Notes: a model not told the origin generated them from the sequence alone. A stretch of DNA of 64,000 bases from CAVPDE01 sp963707125 (GCA_963707125.1 CAVPOU010000004.1:186001-250000), one strand, 5' to 3'. Positions 1-8,264 are shown, numbered from the stretch's first letter. Program-made: numbers and translations.

Positions 1-108
1 GCCGCCGCAAGTCAGGAGAAGCAGGAGGATGAAGATCCTCTTCTCCGGCTGATGGTCGGTTTCTCTTTCCTTTGCCTCTTCGATCCTATCGGATAGTGCC
101 GTTTTCAC
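1..108 (-). CDS. N-terminus of a membrane protein, cut by the window edge
   Basis: A reading frame opens at a GTG (106-108) just downstream of fmt and runs off the window after 36 codons. It is preceded by a G-rich ribosome site. The visible peptide is a charged stretch (ALSDRIEEAKERE) followed by the start of a hydrophobic segment (IFILLLLL). Known gene order in related bacteria places a DUF116 membrane protein after def-fmt, which would fit, but too little is visible to be sure. Nothing about catalytic function can be read from this part. Confidence 0.45.
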   Translation of the reverse strand, partial: MKTALSDRIEEAKERETDHQPEKRIFILLLLLTCGG

Positions 109-116
109 CTGTCCCC

Positions 117-1088
117 CTATTGCCCCAGAACCGCTCCTTCGGGGATGGTGAAGCCCCGCAAGAAATCCTTAACAGGCAGCCTGTTCTTCCCGGGATACTG
201 CAATTCCCTGATCCCTACGGTCCCCCGGCCTGTCCCTATGACAAGGCATTCATCCCTCAGACCCAGGACTTGTCCTGGCGCGCCCTCCTCCCGGTTCTTG
301 TCGACCACCGTTGATGCGAAGATCTTGATTTCATGTCCCTGCCACAGCGTGTAGGCTCCGGGCTTCGGATCCATGCCCCTGATGCGTGCCGACACTTTCG
401 CAGCCTCTTCCTTCCAATCCACCAGCGATAGCGCTTTCCCGATCTTGGGAGCATAGGTGGCCCTGGCGTGATCCTGAGGAGCTGCGTTGACGATGTTCCC
501 GGACATCTGCGTCAAGCTCTTGGCCATGAGATCGCCCGCCATGACGGCAAGTCTGTCGTGAAGTTGCCCGGCCGTCTCATCTTTGAGCACGGGAACCTCC
601 TCTTGAAAGAGAATCGGGCCCGTGTCCATGCCTTCATCCATCTGCATCACGGTCAGTCCGGTTCTCGATTCATCGTTCAGAATCGTCCACTGAATGGGCG
701 CCGCACCTCTTAGGCTCGGCAACAGAGAGCCGTGGACGTTGATCACCCCCCACCTGGGAACGTCCAGGAGATTTTTTTTGAGAATCTGACCAAAAGCGAC
801 GACGACAATAAGGTCAGGCTCCTTTGCTCTGATCCGGTCGCAGAAGGACTCCTCTGAGGCTTTTTCAGGCTGAAGCACTTCAATCCGGTGCTCCAGGGCA
901 AGCTCCTTCACAGGCGGCGCTGTGAGCCTCTTCCCTCTCCCCTTGGGCCTATCCGGCTGGGTGACAACGGCCAGGACGTTGTGACCGTTGGCGATCAGGG
1001 TGTTCAGGGTGGGAACGGCAAAATCAGGAGTGCCCATGAAGATGAGCCTTGGATGCGAGGGAAACGCTTCTGCCGAAATCTCCGTCAT
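117..1088 (-). CDS. fmt: Methionyl-tRNA formyltransferase
   Basis: Transfers a formyl group from 10-formyl-tetrahydrofolate to initiator Met-tRNA in the cytosol. The 323-residue length is normal for the family. The N-terminal half carries the formyltransferase fold with the folate-site signature HGSLLPSLRGAAPIQW (about residues 119-134), and the C-terminal part matches the tRNA-binding OB-like domain. The gene starts 3 bases after the end of def, so the two form the usual def-fmt pair: formylation of the initiator and later removal of the formyl group. Nothing is unusual here; it is a good anchor for the chromosomal nature of the window. Confidence 0.96.
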   Translation of the reverse strand: MTEISAEAFPSHPRLIFMGTPDFAVPTLNTLIANGHNVLAVVTQPDRPKGRGKRLTAPPVKELALEHRIEVLQPEKASEESFCDRIRAKEPDLIVVVAFGQILKKNLLDVPRWGVINVHGSLLPSLRGAAPIQWTILNDESRTGLTVMQMDEGMDTGPILFQEEVPVLKDETAGQLHDRLAVMAGDLMAKSLTQMSGNIVNAAPQDHARATYAPKIGKALSLVDWKEEAAKVSARIRGMDPKPGAYTLWQGHEIKIFASTVVDKNREEGAPGQVLGLRDECLVIGTGRGTVGIRELQYPGKNRLPVKDFLRGFTIPEGAVLGQ

Positions 1089-1091
1089 GAT

Positions 1092-1637
1092 TCAGTCCTT
1101 CTCACCCTTGAGCATCTTCTGGAGCCTCCTCTTGTAGAGGGCCCTTTTCAAACTGCTGATGTGATCGATGAAGAGTTTCCCGTTCAGGTGGTCAATTTCA
1201 TGCTGCAGGCATATGGCCATGAGGCCTTCCGCTTCGATGTCGACCGGTTTGCCATGCCTATCAATTCCACGCACCTTGACCATGGCGTATCGTTTCACTT
1301 CAGCGGAAAAATCAATGACACTCAGACACGCCTCGTCGTAAATGATCTCTCCCTCCGCTGAAACGATCTCCGGGTTCATGAGCACGCAAAGGTTTCTCTC
1401 TTGATCCCTGGGCGTGAGATCGTACACGAGCACTTGCAACGGCTCCCCGACCTGGTTGGCTGCAAGACCGATCCCCGGAGCCGCGTACATGGTTTCGCCC
1501 ATGTCATCGATCAGTTTTAGAAGCTCGTCGTCGATGTCTTCAACGGGCTCCGCCTGCTCCCTCAACACAGGTTCTGGAAACTTGTATATTTTCATGATCT
1601 GGGGCGTGCTCATGAGTTTTTCGCTTTCCTTACGCAT
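1092..1637 (-). CDS. def: Peptide deformylase
   Basis: Removes the N-formyl group from nascent proteins; a metal hydrolase of the cytosol. All three family motifs are present: GIGLAANQ, EACLS (with Ala where Gly is usual) and QHEIDHLNG, giving the Cys and two His metal ligands plus the catalytic Glu. I kept the upstream ATG because an AAGGG sits 5 bases before it; most homologues begin at the internal MKIYKFPEP, so the first 14 residues may be an extension or not translated. It leads the def-fmt operon. Confidence 0.96.
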   Translation of the reverse strand: MRKESEKLMSTPQIMKIYKFPEPVLREQAEPVEDIDDELLKLIDDMGETMYAAPGIGLAANQVGEPLQVLVYDLTPRDQERNLCVLMNPEIVSAEGEIIYDEACLSVIDFSAEVKRYAMVKVRGIDRHGKPVDIEAEGLMAICLQHEIDHLNGKLFIDHISSLKRALYKRRLQKMLKGEKD

Positions 1638-1957
1638 TACCCTTATGCAGGCCCTGGGCTACAACTAAATTCGAATCTCGAAATCCGAAATTCGAAACAA
1701 ATTCAAAATACAAATGCTCCAATGCTCAAAACAAGAACCCAGCTGCCCTCAGTTTTGGTCATTCGAATTTGGATCATTGGGAATTGTTTCGAATTTCGTG
1801 CTTAGGATTTCGAATTTTCAAATTCTCCCCACCTTGCAAAGAAGTTTTTGTCTAAGGCTCTAAACCATACTATATCCTTGAAAATAATAAATCAAGATAG
1901 CCCGGTCCCCAAAACGGTCTTGACATTTCACCCCCATCTCCCTATTGAGATGAAGTC
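1638..1957. other. Intergenic region, AT-rich, between divergent def and HD gene
   Basis: About 320 bases without a gene. Positions 1670-1830 contain many short AATTCGAA-like words on both strands, a low-complexity pattern unlike the coding flanks. A possible sigma-70 promoter for the HD gene has TTGACA at 1920-1925 and TATTGA at 1943-1948 (17-base spacer), but it would leave almost no leader before the ATG at 1958, so it is only a candidate. Confidence 0.5.
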
Positions 1958-2548
1958 ATGAAGGATCTCATCAACTTCTTGTTCGAAGTGGGGATGTTGA
2001 AGAAGACGCCCCGCACAGGGTACCAGTTCCTCGGGTCGGGTAAGGAATCCGTCGCTGAGCACACCTTTCGCATGACCATCATCGGGTATCTTCTCTCACT
2101 TCAGGAACCGCAAGCCGACTCGATGAAAACGACGCTCATGTGTCTTTTTCATGATCTTCATGAGGCAAGGACCGGAGACCATAATTACGTCAACAAGCGC
2201 TACGTCCAGATTGATGAAGACAAAGCGATCCAAGATCTTGCCAAAGGACTTCCTTTCAGTGATCAGATTGTTTCCTTGACCCGTGAGTTTACAGAGGGCA
2301 AGTCCGTGGAAGCTCGCATTTCCAGGGATGCCGACCAACTGGACCTGATCCTCTCCTTAAAGGAGCAACAGGATCTCGGAAACACTTATGCCCGGGAGTG
2401 GCTTCATTATGCCCTGAAGAGACTCCAGACCGAAGCAGCCAGGAGCATGGCTCAGGAGATCCTGGAAACGGACAGCACAGAATGGTGGTTTGAAAAAAAG
2501 ACCGAATGGTGGGTCAATGGCCCTCAGAATGATCAAAACCGGGATTGA
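1958..2548 (+). CDS. HD-domain metal-dependent phosphohydrolase (YfbR-like)
   Basis: A 196-residue protein of the HD_3 / YfbR-like group, whose studied members hydrolyse deoxynucleoside monophosphates; the substrate here is unknown. Visible metal-binding positions are H in VAEHTFRM (about residue 35), the HD pair in FHDLHEARTGD (about 64-65) and D in RDADQLDL (about 127). The last third is charged with a tryptophan-rich tail (TEWWFEKKTEWW). The 3' end overlaps the next gene. The C-terminal third of this gene is duplicated, without the catalytic part, near 8265-8467. Confidence 0.85.
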   Translation: MKDLINFLFEVGMLKKTPRTGYQFLGSGKESVAEHTFRMTIIGYLLSLQEPQADSMKTTLMCLFHDLHEARTGDHNYVNKRYVQIDEDKAIQDLAKGLPFSDQIVSLTREFTEGKSVEARISRDADQLDLILSLKEQQDLGNTYAREWLHYALKRLQTEAARSMAQEILETDSTEWWFEKKTEWWVNGPQNDQNRD

Positions 2549-3125
2549 TGCCTCTGTCCATCAAACCGAGAGGATTCTCCGACTCTGCCTGATCGTGTCC
2601 CTGGTTTTCCATGCCGTCCTCGTCTTCACCCTACAGACCGCTTTCCCCACCTATCTCGCCGGAGAGGATCTCCGAATCTACAGGGTGGACCTTATCCGGC
2701 CGCCCGTGGAAGATCTGGACATGGACGTAAAGCCTGACACGGATATTTCGAAGCCCCAGGAGCCTGTGACCTCTCAGGCCTCCTCAGAGGATACTCAGGA
2801 AACCATTTCCCTGGACACGGATGACAAGAGATACGTGAGTTACGCCCAGGCCATCAAGGAAAGAATCGCAGGGCAATGGAAATACCCGCAGGAGGCGAGA
2901 AAGAAAAAGCTGGAAGGCAGGCTGGTTGCCCTTTTCAGTCTCGACAGGGAAGGCGCTCTGACCCGCATGGACATCACCAAGTCTTCCGGTCACGAAGTGC
3001 TCGACCGGGAGGCTGAGAGAGCCATTCAGAGCGCCGCTCCTTTCCCTCCTTTCCCTTCAACCATTACAGTGAGCCTCCTCAACATCAACGTCTCTTTTGA
3101 TTACACGCTCTCCAAGAAGAAGTGA
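2517..3125 (+). CDS. TonB-family energy-transducer-like protein, copy 1
   Basis: About 202 residues: a membrane anchor near residues 22-40 (LCLIVSLVFHAVLVF), a proline/acid-rich linker (KPDTDISKPQEPVTSQ) and a C-terminal TonB-type domain (RIAGQWKYPQEARKKKLEGRL ... LDREAERAIQSAAPFPPFP). Such proteins span the inner membrane and pass energy to outer-membrane partners. I chose the ATG at 2517, inside the HD gene and 32 bases before its stop, over a TTG 27 bases upstream. A second copy lies at 8436-9044; the two differ in the first 75 or so residues and are identical in the remaining part, an abrupt boundary that suggests gene conversion. Confidence 0.85.
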   Translation: MALRMIKTGIDASVHQTERILRLCLIVSLVFHAVLVFTLQTAFPTYLAGEDLRIYRVDLIRPPVEDLDMDVKPDTDISKPQEPVTSQASSEDTQETISLDTDDKRYVSYAQAIKERIAGQWKYPQEARKKKLEGRLVALFSLDREGALTRMDITKSSGHEVLDREAERAIQSAAPFPPFPSTITVSLLNINVSFDYTLSKKK

Positions 3126-3170
3126 CGAGTAAATAGTAACGAGTGACGAGTGAAAGGCCCAAAACCCCAT
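3126..3170 (+). repeat. GTGACGAGT word repeat after tonB copy 1
   Basis: Degenerate tandem words of the type GTGACGAGT directly after the stop codon; the matching place after copy 2 (9041-9073) has a different number and spelling of the words, so the tract is variable while the flanks are nearly identical. Confidence 0.6.
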
Positions 3171-3217
3171 CTGGTCACAAGCGGTCTGACAAATTTACGA
3201 TTGAATCAAGTCCGCCC

Positions 3218-3247
3218 TTGACACACAAGGCCAAATCCCCTTATACT
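3218..3247 (+). promoter_or_regulatory. Sigma-70 promoter, copy 1
   Basis: Perfect -35 TTGACA (3218-3223), 18-base spacer, TATACT (3242-3247). The same promoter with its flanks occurs at 9137-9166. Copy 1 now points at the AbgT transporter gene, copy 2 at a broken DUF488 gene and the RCC1 protein. Confidence 0.75.
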
Positions 3248-3315
3248 CCCACCCGTCTGAAGCAAGTTCTTATCACCTCCCCACATGTCCTAAATGGAGA
3301 GTCCCTACAGGTCCG

Positions 3316-4857
3316 ATGGCAAAGACTAGCGTTGCTCCGAAGTCTCTATTCCAAAAAGTGCTGGACGGGATCGAAACCTTGGGGAACAAGGTTCCGCATC
3401 CGGCCGTGCTTTTTTTCATGCTGATCATCGTTTTGATGGTTTTCTCGCAACTTTTTCAATGGCTGGGAATCAGTGTTAACCATCAGCGAATCAACCTGGA
3501 AACGCATGAAATCGAAGAAGCGACGACAGCGGTAAGCAGCCTGCTGTCGGCCGACGGAATTCGCTTCATTTTTACGTCCGTGGTATCCAACTTTATCAAT
3601 TTTGGACCGGTCGGCATTATTATTGTGGCCATGATCGGTGTGGGACTGGCGGAACGGTCGGGGCTGATCGGCGCGATCATTCGAAAAATCGTCATTGTTG
3701 CTCCACCCCAAACGATGACGGCCATCTTGGTGACCTTGGGAGTGCTGTCCAGCATTGCCAGCGATGCGGGCTATCTGGTCTTGATTCCCTTGGGCGCCGT
3801 TGCGTTTCACAGTTTGGGGCGGCATCCGCTGGCTGGCCTCTCGGCAGCTTTCGCTGGAGTGGCCGCCGCCTTCGGCGCTAACTTCCTCGTCAAACCGATC
3901 GACGGCATTCTGGCCGAAATGACCAATGATGCGATTCACATTGTCGATGCCAGCCAGTCCATTTCATTGACCTCTAATTTCTATTTCGGCATCGCTTCCA
4001 GCTTGGTTTTGATCGTGGTTTGCACATTGGTCAATGACCGGGTGATCGAACCGCGACTCGGCCCATACGTAGGGGATTCACCGAACCCGGAAAACAAGGG
4101 GCTGTCGTCGGATGAGTCGCGTGGACTGTGGTTCGCTTTTTTGACGTTGCTGGGGTTCACCGCTGGGATCTTGCTGCTGACGTTACCTGGTGGTGCGGCG
4201 CTGCGGAACCCGGAAACCGGCGATCTCATCGGCGATTCACCCTTCATGGCCAGCCTGGTGTTTCTGATCATGCTGGTCTTCTTGTTGACTGGCATCGCTT
4301 ATGGCTGGGGTGCCAAGACCCTTCGAACGGCTGACGACATTATCAACGCGATTACGAAAACGTTTGCCGACTTGGCCGGACTGTTATTTCTGTTTTTTGT
4401 GATCGGACAATTTGTGGCCTATTTCACATACACGAACATGGGCACCGTCCTGGCGGTGACGTTGGCGGACACACTGAAAGAAGCGAACCTGAACAGCGTC
4501 ACGTTACTGTTGGCGTTTATTCTGATCGGATTGCTTCTGAGCATCCCGGTACCGAATATCCTGCCCAAGTGGGCGATTATGGCGCCCGTGTTCATCCCGC
4601 TGTTTATGAAACTGGGCATCGATCCAGAAGTTGTTTTGGCGGCCTACCGGGTTAGCGATTCGCCGCCGAATGTCATCAACCCGCTATTGCCCCATTTCGC
4701 GTTGGTCGTCGGTTTTGCTCGGCGTTGGCAACACGACGCTGGCGTGGGAACTGTGGTGGCCACAATGCTGCCCTATGCGGCCGCCACGATGATTGCCTGG
4801 CTAATTCTGTTTTTGGCCTGGTATCTGTTCGACCTCCCGTTCGGCCCAGCCACCTAG
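3316..4857 (+). CDS. AbgT-family transporter
   Basis: A 513-residue integral membrane protein with about a dozen hydrophobic segments, matching the AbgT family, which moves p-aminobenzoyl-glutamate or exports antifolates such as sulfonamides. Family-typical stretches include SDAGYLVLIPLGA, the FGANFLVKPIDGILAEMT region and the C-terminal RVSDSPPNVINPLLPHFALVV. Its ribosome site is weak (only AGG before the ATG). Codon choice differs from neighbours, with many TTG leucines and more G/T-ending codons, and it follows directly on a duplicated promoter block, so recent acquisition is likely. No partner genes are nearby. Confidence 0.9.
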   Translation: MAKTSVAPKSLFQKVLDGIETLGNKVPHPAVLFFMLIIVLMVFSQLFQWLGISVNHQRINLETHEIEEATTAVSSLLSADGIRFIFTSVVSNFINFGPVGIIIVAMIGVGLAERSGLIGAIIRKIVIVAPPQTMTAILVTLGVLSSIASDAGYLVLIPLGAVAFHSLGRHPLAGLSAAFAGVAAAFGANFLVKPIDGILAEMTNDAIHIVDASQSISLTSNFYFGIASSLVLIVVCTLVNDRVIEPRLGPYVGDSPNPENKGLSSDESRGLWFAFLTLLGFTAGILLLTLPGGAALRNPETGDLIGDSPFMASLVFLIMLVFLLTGIAYGWGAKTLRTADDIINAITKTFADLAGLLFLFFVIGQFVAYFTYTNMGTVLAVTLADTLKEANLNSVTLLLAFILIGLLLSIPVPNILPKWAIMAPVFIPLFMKLGIDPEVVLAAYRVSDSPPNVINPLLPHFALVVGFARRWQHDAGVGTVVATMLPYAAATMIAWLILFLAWYLFDLPFGPAT

Positions 4858-4972
4858 CACTCGACGTTCGTGAACCCTAACAAGAAGGGATCTGTTAACG
4901 TCCCCACGTGGCCGAAATTAACAGGCTACATTCACGCCATGCACAAGTACTCCTGGGCGACGTTCCAGGGAT

Positions 4973-5287
4973 TCACCTTCCGCCATTCATGGATGCCTCA
5001 TCGAAGGCTGCGATGTGTTCGACACGGTGCTGGAGACGGGCGATCGCGGTTCGTTCAACTCCTGGGGCCGTGACCTCTACTGGAGTGGCAAACTCCGCAA
5101 GCACATTGTCCCCCGGAGAATCCACCACTCTCCCTCGGTATTCCTTAATCAGCTTGGACATCAGATCCCGATACTCTTTGCGAGTCCGGACGGTACCGAC
5201 CTCCTCCTCTCCCATAAGGCGGCTATAGCCCTTGACGTCGGCACTGAGAATAGCACTGAGTTTGCGCCTCGCTCGCTCGGTATTCAT
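4973..5287 (-). pseudogene. Broken class III adenylate/guanylate cyclase, N-terminal fragment
   Basis: The first 70 or so residues match the start of class III nucleotide cyclases (RRKLSAILSADVKGYSRLMGEEE, then GRVVDSPGDNVLAEFA), containing the first metal-binding Asp. After LAEFA the sequence stops resembling the family and ends at residue 104; the rest of the catalytic domain, which normally continues for another 100 residues plus TPR or other domains, is missing. It is a truncated remnant, probably joined to unrelated DNA. Confidence 0.75.
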
Positions 5288-5324
5288 AGGGAGACCTCCG
5301 GATGTCTGTGATAAGGCAAAAGAA

Positions 5325-5361
5325 AAGCCTCCAAGAAGGAACGAGAGTCCTTTGGAGGCTT
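5325..5361. terminator. Hairpin, possible bidirectional terminator
   Basis: AAGCCTCCAA (5325-5334) pairs with TTTGGAGGCTT (5351-5361), followed by a T-rich stretch on the plus strand and an A/T-rich stretch on the other side. It lies between the cyclase fragment and the PIN remnant and could end transcription from either. Confidence 0.55.
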
Positions 5362-5425
5362 CATTTTCAAAACCTTCGAGTGGCTCGCTTTCATAGCCAG
5401 CTCCGGAAGGTTAGGGTTGTTCAAG

Positions 5426-5880
5426 CTACTCTTTGACCATTTCAAGAACTCTGCGCACCAAGTCAGGATGATATCGAACACCGGAACGGAGCGCTTTTTC
5501 CACGAAGGGCGTCACCTCTTTTATGATACCAACGCTTTTTGCTCTGGCCAATAGACCCAGTACCCCGGTGACCTTTAGTCCGGAGGCAAGAGCAGCCCGT
5601 CTTCCTTTCCACTCATCTATGCACACAATCCGCACCTTTTGTTCTAGGGCAAGGTGAATCACCGCCGCCTCTCCCAAATCCAGTGCGGCCAGTATGATTG
5701 GAGAAGGTGCGGTTGCAACGGGAATCACCTGGAGCCAGGTGGGAGCAATTCTGGGATGACCTGCTGACTCTCCTTTATCAAGTTCCAATCTCACTGCGTC
5801 AGGACAAATGAATCGGTAAGGGAGGTGCCCGACGATATCCAGCGCTTCAATGCGGGAGAGCACGATGAGTGGCCCTGTGT
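5426..5880 (-). pseudogene. DUF3368 PIN-like toxin, copy I, start displaced by a small element
   Basis: This copy retains almost the whole PIN-like nuclease domain of the DUF3368 group (GHLPYRFICPDAVRLEL, then DLGEAAVIHLALEQ and VCIDEWKGRRAALASGLKVTGVLGLL). The acidic residues D and E of the active centre are visible (GEAAVI, CIDE). Its first seven codons, with the ATG, are now at 6006-6026, separated by a 122-bp inserted element at 5883-6004. Copy II (13358-13567) has the intact start but lost the C-terminal half. A GTG at 5863 could still initiate a shortened protein, so silencing is not certain. Confidence 0.75.
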
Positions 5881-5882
5881 TA

Positions 5883-6004
5883 TTAATGGTCCCACAATTG
5901 TCTTTACATCGCGAAGCCCCCTCACCCTGCCCTCTCCCCCAAGCCTGGGGGAGAGGGATAGGGTGAGGGGGAGCGCATCGTCAATACTATTTCGAGACGA
6001 TTAA
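5883..6004. mobile_element. MITE-B copy 1, TA target duplication
   Basis: A 122-bp insert with inverted ends TTAATGGTCCC / TTAATCGTCTC and an internal palindrome of the CCCTCACCC...GGGTGAGGG type. It is flanked by TA on both sides (5881-5882, 6005-6006). The empty site is preserved in the duplicated PIN gene at about 13546 (GTGTTAATGACG), which proves the insertion. TA duplication and TTAA-like ends are typical of non-autonomous relatives of IS630/Tc1 elements. Confidence 0.85.
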
Positions 6005-6018
6005 TAATGACGATCCGT

Positions 6019-6150
6019 TCAGCCATTCGTCAGAAATTCCACCTCTACATCTGCATCTTCTGGGCGGAGATTGCTGATCGACACCCCTATATGCGGCAGA
6101 GATAACAAGAAATCCACTCTTCCTTTTCCGCAAAGTCTGGCGAGGGTATT
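6019..6150 (-). pseudogene. Possible antitoxin remnant upstream of PIN copy I
   Basis: A frame ending at the TGA 6019-6021 reads ...GRVDFLLSLPHIGVSISNLRPED...; its stop overlaps the ATG of the PIN gene (ATGGCTGA), the typical layout of antitoxin-toxin pairs. The start and N-terminal part are not recognisable. DUF3368 proteins are usually paired with UPF0175 antitoxins, which this could have been. The same remnant precedes copy II at 13560-13690. Confidence 0.35.
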
Positions 6151-6283
6151 CCCAGGTCCTTATTCTCCCGTTGCCCTGGATTTCTTTTTCGTGAGTCGGT
6201 CACTGATGAAAGCAGGAGGGAAATGGCTTCAAGCCTAAGATCTCCGTGATCGGGACTATTTTGTTTCGCGGCTGGATGGGATT

Positions 6284-6460
6284 TTATTTCTTTAAGACGA
6301 CCGGCTTTTGTTCGTACTTGCCAGAGCTGACCTCTTCCCAGAAGGTCTTTTCGCTCTTCTCCCACTCCTTCCCGAAGGTGGTGCTGAAAAAGCCGCCGAG
6401 TTTTTCAAAGACCCGCTTCCATCCCGGCCTGCAGGAAAGGGCCAGCACGTCTTCCAGGAA
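6284..6460 (-). pseudogene. C-terminal fragment of the small response regulator, fragment I
   Basis: In-frame match to the last 58 or so residues of the response regulator at 13825-14346, ending with the same KPVVLKK tail and sharing the 3' flank (TTTTGTTTCGCG). Homology stops abruptly near 6458 inside the codons for FLEDV; the receiver domain is absent. Confidence 0.8.
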
Positions 6461-6523
6461 GCGGATGAGCTAACGCTCCTTTAAGAATCCCAGGGGCCTT
6501 GTTTGAATGGAACCGCAGTTTCC

Positions 6524-6570
6524 ATTGGAAATACTGGATTCCGGGTCAAGCCCGGAATGACAGACCAAGA
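6524..6570. repeat. REP-like palindrome
   Basis: GGATTCCGGGTCAAGCCCGG followed by AATGAC: a GC-rich intergenic palindrome with relatives at 25290-25360 and 59290-59370. Confidence 0.55.
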
Positions 6571-6665
6571 AAAGGAATCTAAGACGCTCGACATTAGGCA
6601 GGCAGGGTTCCTCTTGTTTTTGGGGCTTCCCTCTGGTATAGGAAAGCTGTTCAACTGGAGGTGCG

Positions 6666-7217
6666 ATGGCGAATCAAGTAAGCCCCAGCAATTTGATTCA
6701 CGAGAAAAGGATCATCATGATCGCCGGATCAAATGGGGCTGGTAAGACGACCTTTGCGCGCGAGTTTCTGCCCAAGAAAGCGGGGTGTCCCTTGTTTGTC
6801 AACGCCGACCTTATTGCCGCTGGTCTATCGCCTTTCGAGCCGGAGCGGGCCGCTATCCGCGCCGGCCGGCTGATGATTGAAGAAATCGATACCCATGTCA
6901 GCCGGGAAGAAAGTTTCGCGTTTGAAACAACCTTGAGCGGTCACCGATATTCCCGAATGATCCCTCGGTGGCAGGACATCGGCTATCGTATCAAACTGGT
7001 TTTCCTGTACCTTAAAGACGTGAAGATAGCCATTGAACGTGTGCGCGTCCGAGTAAGGCAGGGTGGGCACGCTGTTCCGGAGGATGTGATTCGAAGGCGG
7101 TATGAGGCTGGGTGGAACAATTTCCAGCGGGTTTACAAAGGATCTGTCGACAACTGGGTGCTTTACGACAATTCAGGGGAAACGCCGTTGCTATTAGATT
7201 CAGGAGGGCGGCAGTGA
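6666..7217 (+). CDS. Zeta-toxin-like P-loop ATPase/kinase
   Basis: A 183-residue P-loop protein of the COG4185 group, related to zeta toxins, which phosphorylate UDP-sugars. Walker A is GSNGAGKTT (about residues 21-29); FVNADLIAAGLSP follows, and RVRVRVRQGGHAVPEDVIRRRY is the family's arginine-rich lid with substrate-facing residues. The ATG is preceded by GGAGG. The next gene starts inside its stop codon, so the pair is translationally coupled. Context suggests a toxin-antitoxin module, but COG4185 proteins have rarely been tested and a housekeeping kinase role cannot be excluded. Confidence 0.8.
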   Translation: MANQVSPSNLIHEKRIIMIAGSNGAGKTTFAREFLPKKAGCPLFVNADLIAAGLSPFEPERAAIRAGRLMIEEIDTHVSREESFAFETTLSGHRYSRMIPRWQDIGYRIKLVFLYLKDVKIAIERVRVRVRQGGHAVPEDVIRRRYEAGWNNFQRVYKGSVDNWVLYDNSGETPLLLDSGGRQ

Positions 7218-7387
7218 AGAAAGATAAGAATGTGGTCCTTGATGAAGACCTGGCAAAGGCCGGCGCGGCATTGCGACAGGCGGCAAAACAAGCCAAGAAA
7301 ATAGCCCTTCAGACGAATACGCCCCTGGTTATTTATGAGAAGGGGCGAGTAACAAAGAAGATGGTTCGCAAAGAGGAAAAGCAATAG
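7214..7387 (+). CDS. Small partner of the zeta-like gene, putative antitoxin
   Basis: A 57-residue basic protein starting at GTG 7214 with AGGAGG at 7202-7207; it overlaps the preceding stop by GTGA. The sequence (DEDLAKAGAALRQAAKQAKKIA ... TPLVIYEKGRVTKKMV) resembles the small proteins that regularly accompany COG4185 ATPases. I favour this start over longer frames because of the ribosome site and the overlap. No DNA-binding motif is evident. Role inferred from position only. Confidence 0.7.
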   Translation: MKKDKNVVLDEDLAKAGAALRQAAKQAKKIALQTNTPLVIYEKGRVTKKMVRKEEKQ

Positions 7388-7491
7388 CCATTCCCTGAAC
7401 CCGTTCCAGATCATGCTGTTGACTGCAGCGCCTTGGAACCTTCATGCACATCCGACCGACTTCCATTTTGTTTCGCGACTGGGGGAGAATT

Positions 7492-8013
7492 TCATTTCTT
7501 GAGGATAACCGGCTTTTGTTCGTACTTGCCCGAGGTGATCTCTTCCCAGAAAGATTTTTCTTTCTTTTGCCAGTCCTTTCCGAAGGTGGTGCTGAAGAAG
7601 CCGCCCAGCTTTTCAAAGAGTCGCCTCCATCCCGGCCGGTAGGAAAGAGCCAGCACGTCTTCCAGAAAAGGAACGATGTCCATCATCTTCTCTTTGGGAA
7701 TGTAGGCTCTGGCACCCATCTGAACGGATTTCTTCAAAGCCTCTACGGAAAGAGCGTGCGCCGTGAGCATGACCGTTGGAAATCCGAGGCTCACAGCAGC
7801 ATTCAGCAGATCAAATCCCCGCACTCCCATAATGTCCAGGATGACCAGATCATAGGTCCAGGACCTGAGCAGATGGTATCCGGTCTCATAATCCGTGGCT
7901 GTATCGAGAAGGAGTCCCGGGAACTCATCGAGTTGCTCTTTCAGGGTCTCCAGAATGTCGGGCTCATCATCAACCGCCAGCAGACGCTTGTTGTTCAGCA
8001 CGCTCTCAGCCAT
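7492..8013 (-). CDS. Small response regulator, copy A (duplicate)
   Basis: A 173-residue protein with an N-terminal receiver domain: acidic pair in AVDDEPDI, phospho-acceptor D60 (YDLVILDIMG), T in LTAHA and K in IPKEK. The remaining 55 or so residues (GGFFSTTFGKDWQKKEKSFWEE) are not a known DNA-binding domain. It is nearly identical to the copy at 13825-14346 over the receiver domain, with several changes in the tail. The ribosome site is the AGAGGAAG that also forms the target duplication of the MITE just upstream (8026-8209). The copy appears to derive from the one next to fadD, because the shared sequence ends at fadD's stop codon. Confidence 0.85.
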   Translation of the reverse strand: MAESVLNNKRLLAVDDEPDILETLKEQLDEFPGLLLDTATDYETGYHLLRSWTYDLVILDIMGVRGFDLLNAAVSLGFPTVMLTAHALSVEALKKSVQMGARAYIPKEKMMDIVPFLEDVLALSYRPGWRRLFEKLGGFFSTTFGKDWQKKEKSFWEEITSGKYEQKPVILKK

Positions 8014-8025
8014 CGTCTTCCTCTT

Positions 8026-8209
8026 GTAACTGCTCAGGTGTTTAGGCTGAAGGCTGAAGGCTGAAGAATGAAGGGCAATAATGATCAACCATGACACAAT
8101 CACTTGCCAACCTGCCTGCCACGGCGGCGCAGGCAGGCGTATCCAAACAATCCTGGCTTTGTGTGATCGCGCATCTCTTTTCCTTCAGTCTATCTACCTG
8201 AGTAGTTAC
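8026..8209. mobile_element. MITE-A copy 1 (IS66-like ends)
   Basis: 184 bp with imperfect inverted ends of about 27 bp beginning GTAACTGCTCAGGTG / GTAACTACTCAGGTA, flanked by the exact 8-bp repeat TTCCTCTT (8018-8025, 8210-8217). It contains a nested 27-bp hairpin at 8111-8137 that is missing from its sister copy at 14359-14513. GTAA ends and 8-bp duplications fit the IS66 family; no transposase is encoded. Confidence 0.85.
8111..8137. repeat. Nested 27-bp hairpin element in MITE-A copy 1
   Basis: CCTGCCTGCC ... GGCAGG palindrome inserted in MITE-A; the sister MITE at 14359 lacks it cleanly (CAAC|GTATCC junction). Confidence 0.75.
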
Positions 8210-8264
8210 TTCCTCTTTAAGACTTCTTGCAGGTTGCTGAAAAACGCCCATCTACGGCGTTGCC

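Noticed and set aside
888..1361. 157-residue plus-strand frame across fmt and def
   Set aside because: It is the antisense shadow of two well-conserved genes.
5426..5863. Intact PIN toxin starting at GTG 5863
   Set aside because: The duplicate at 13567 shows that the native start and first strand with the first Asp/Asn region are missing, so I treat it as a displaced pseudogene.
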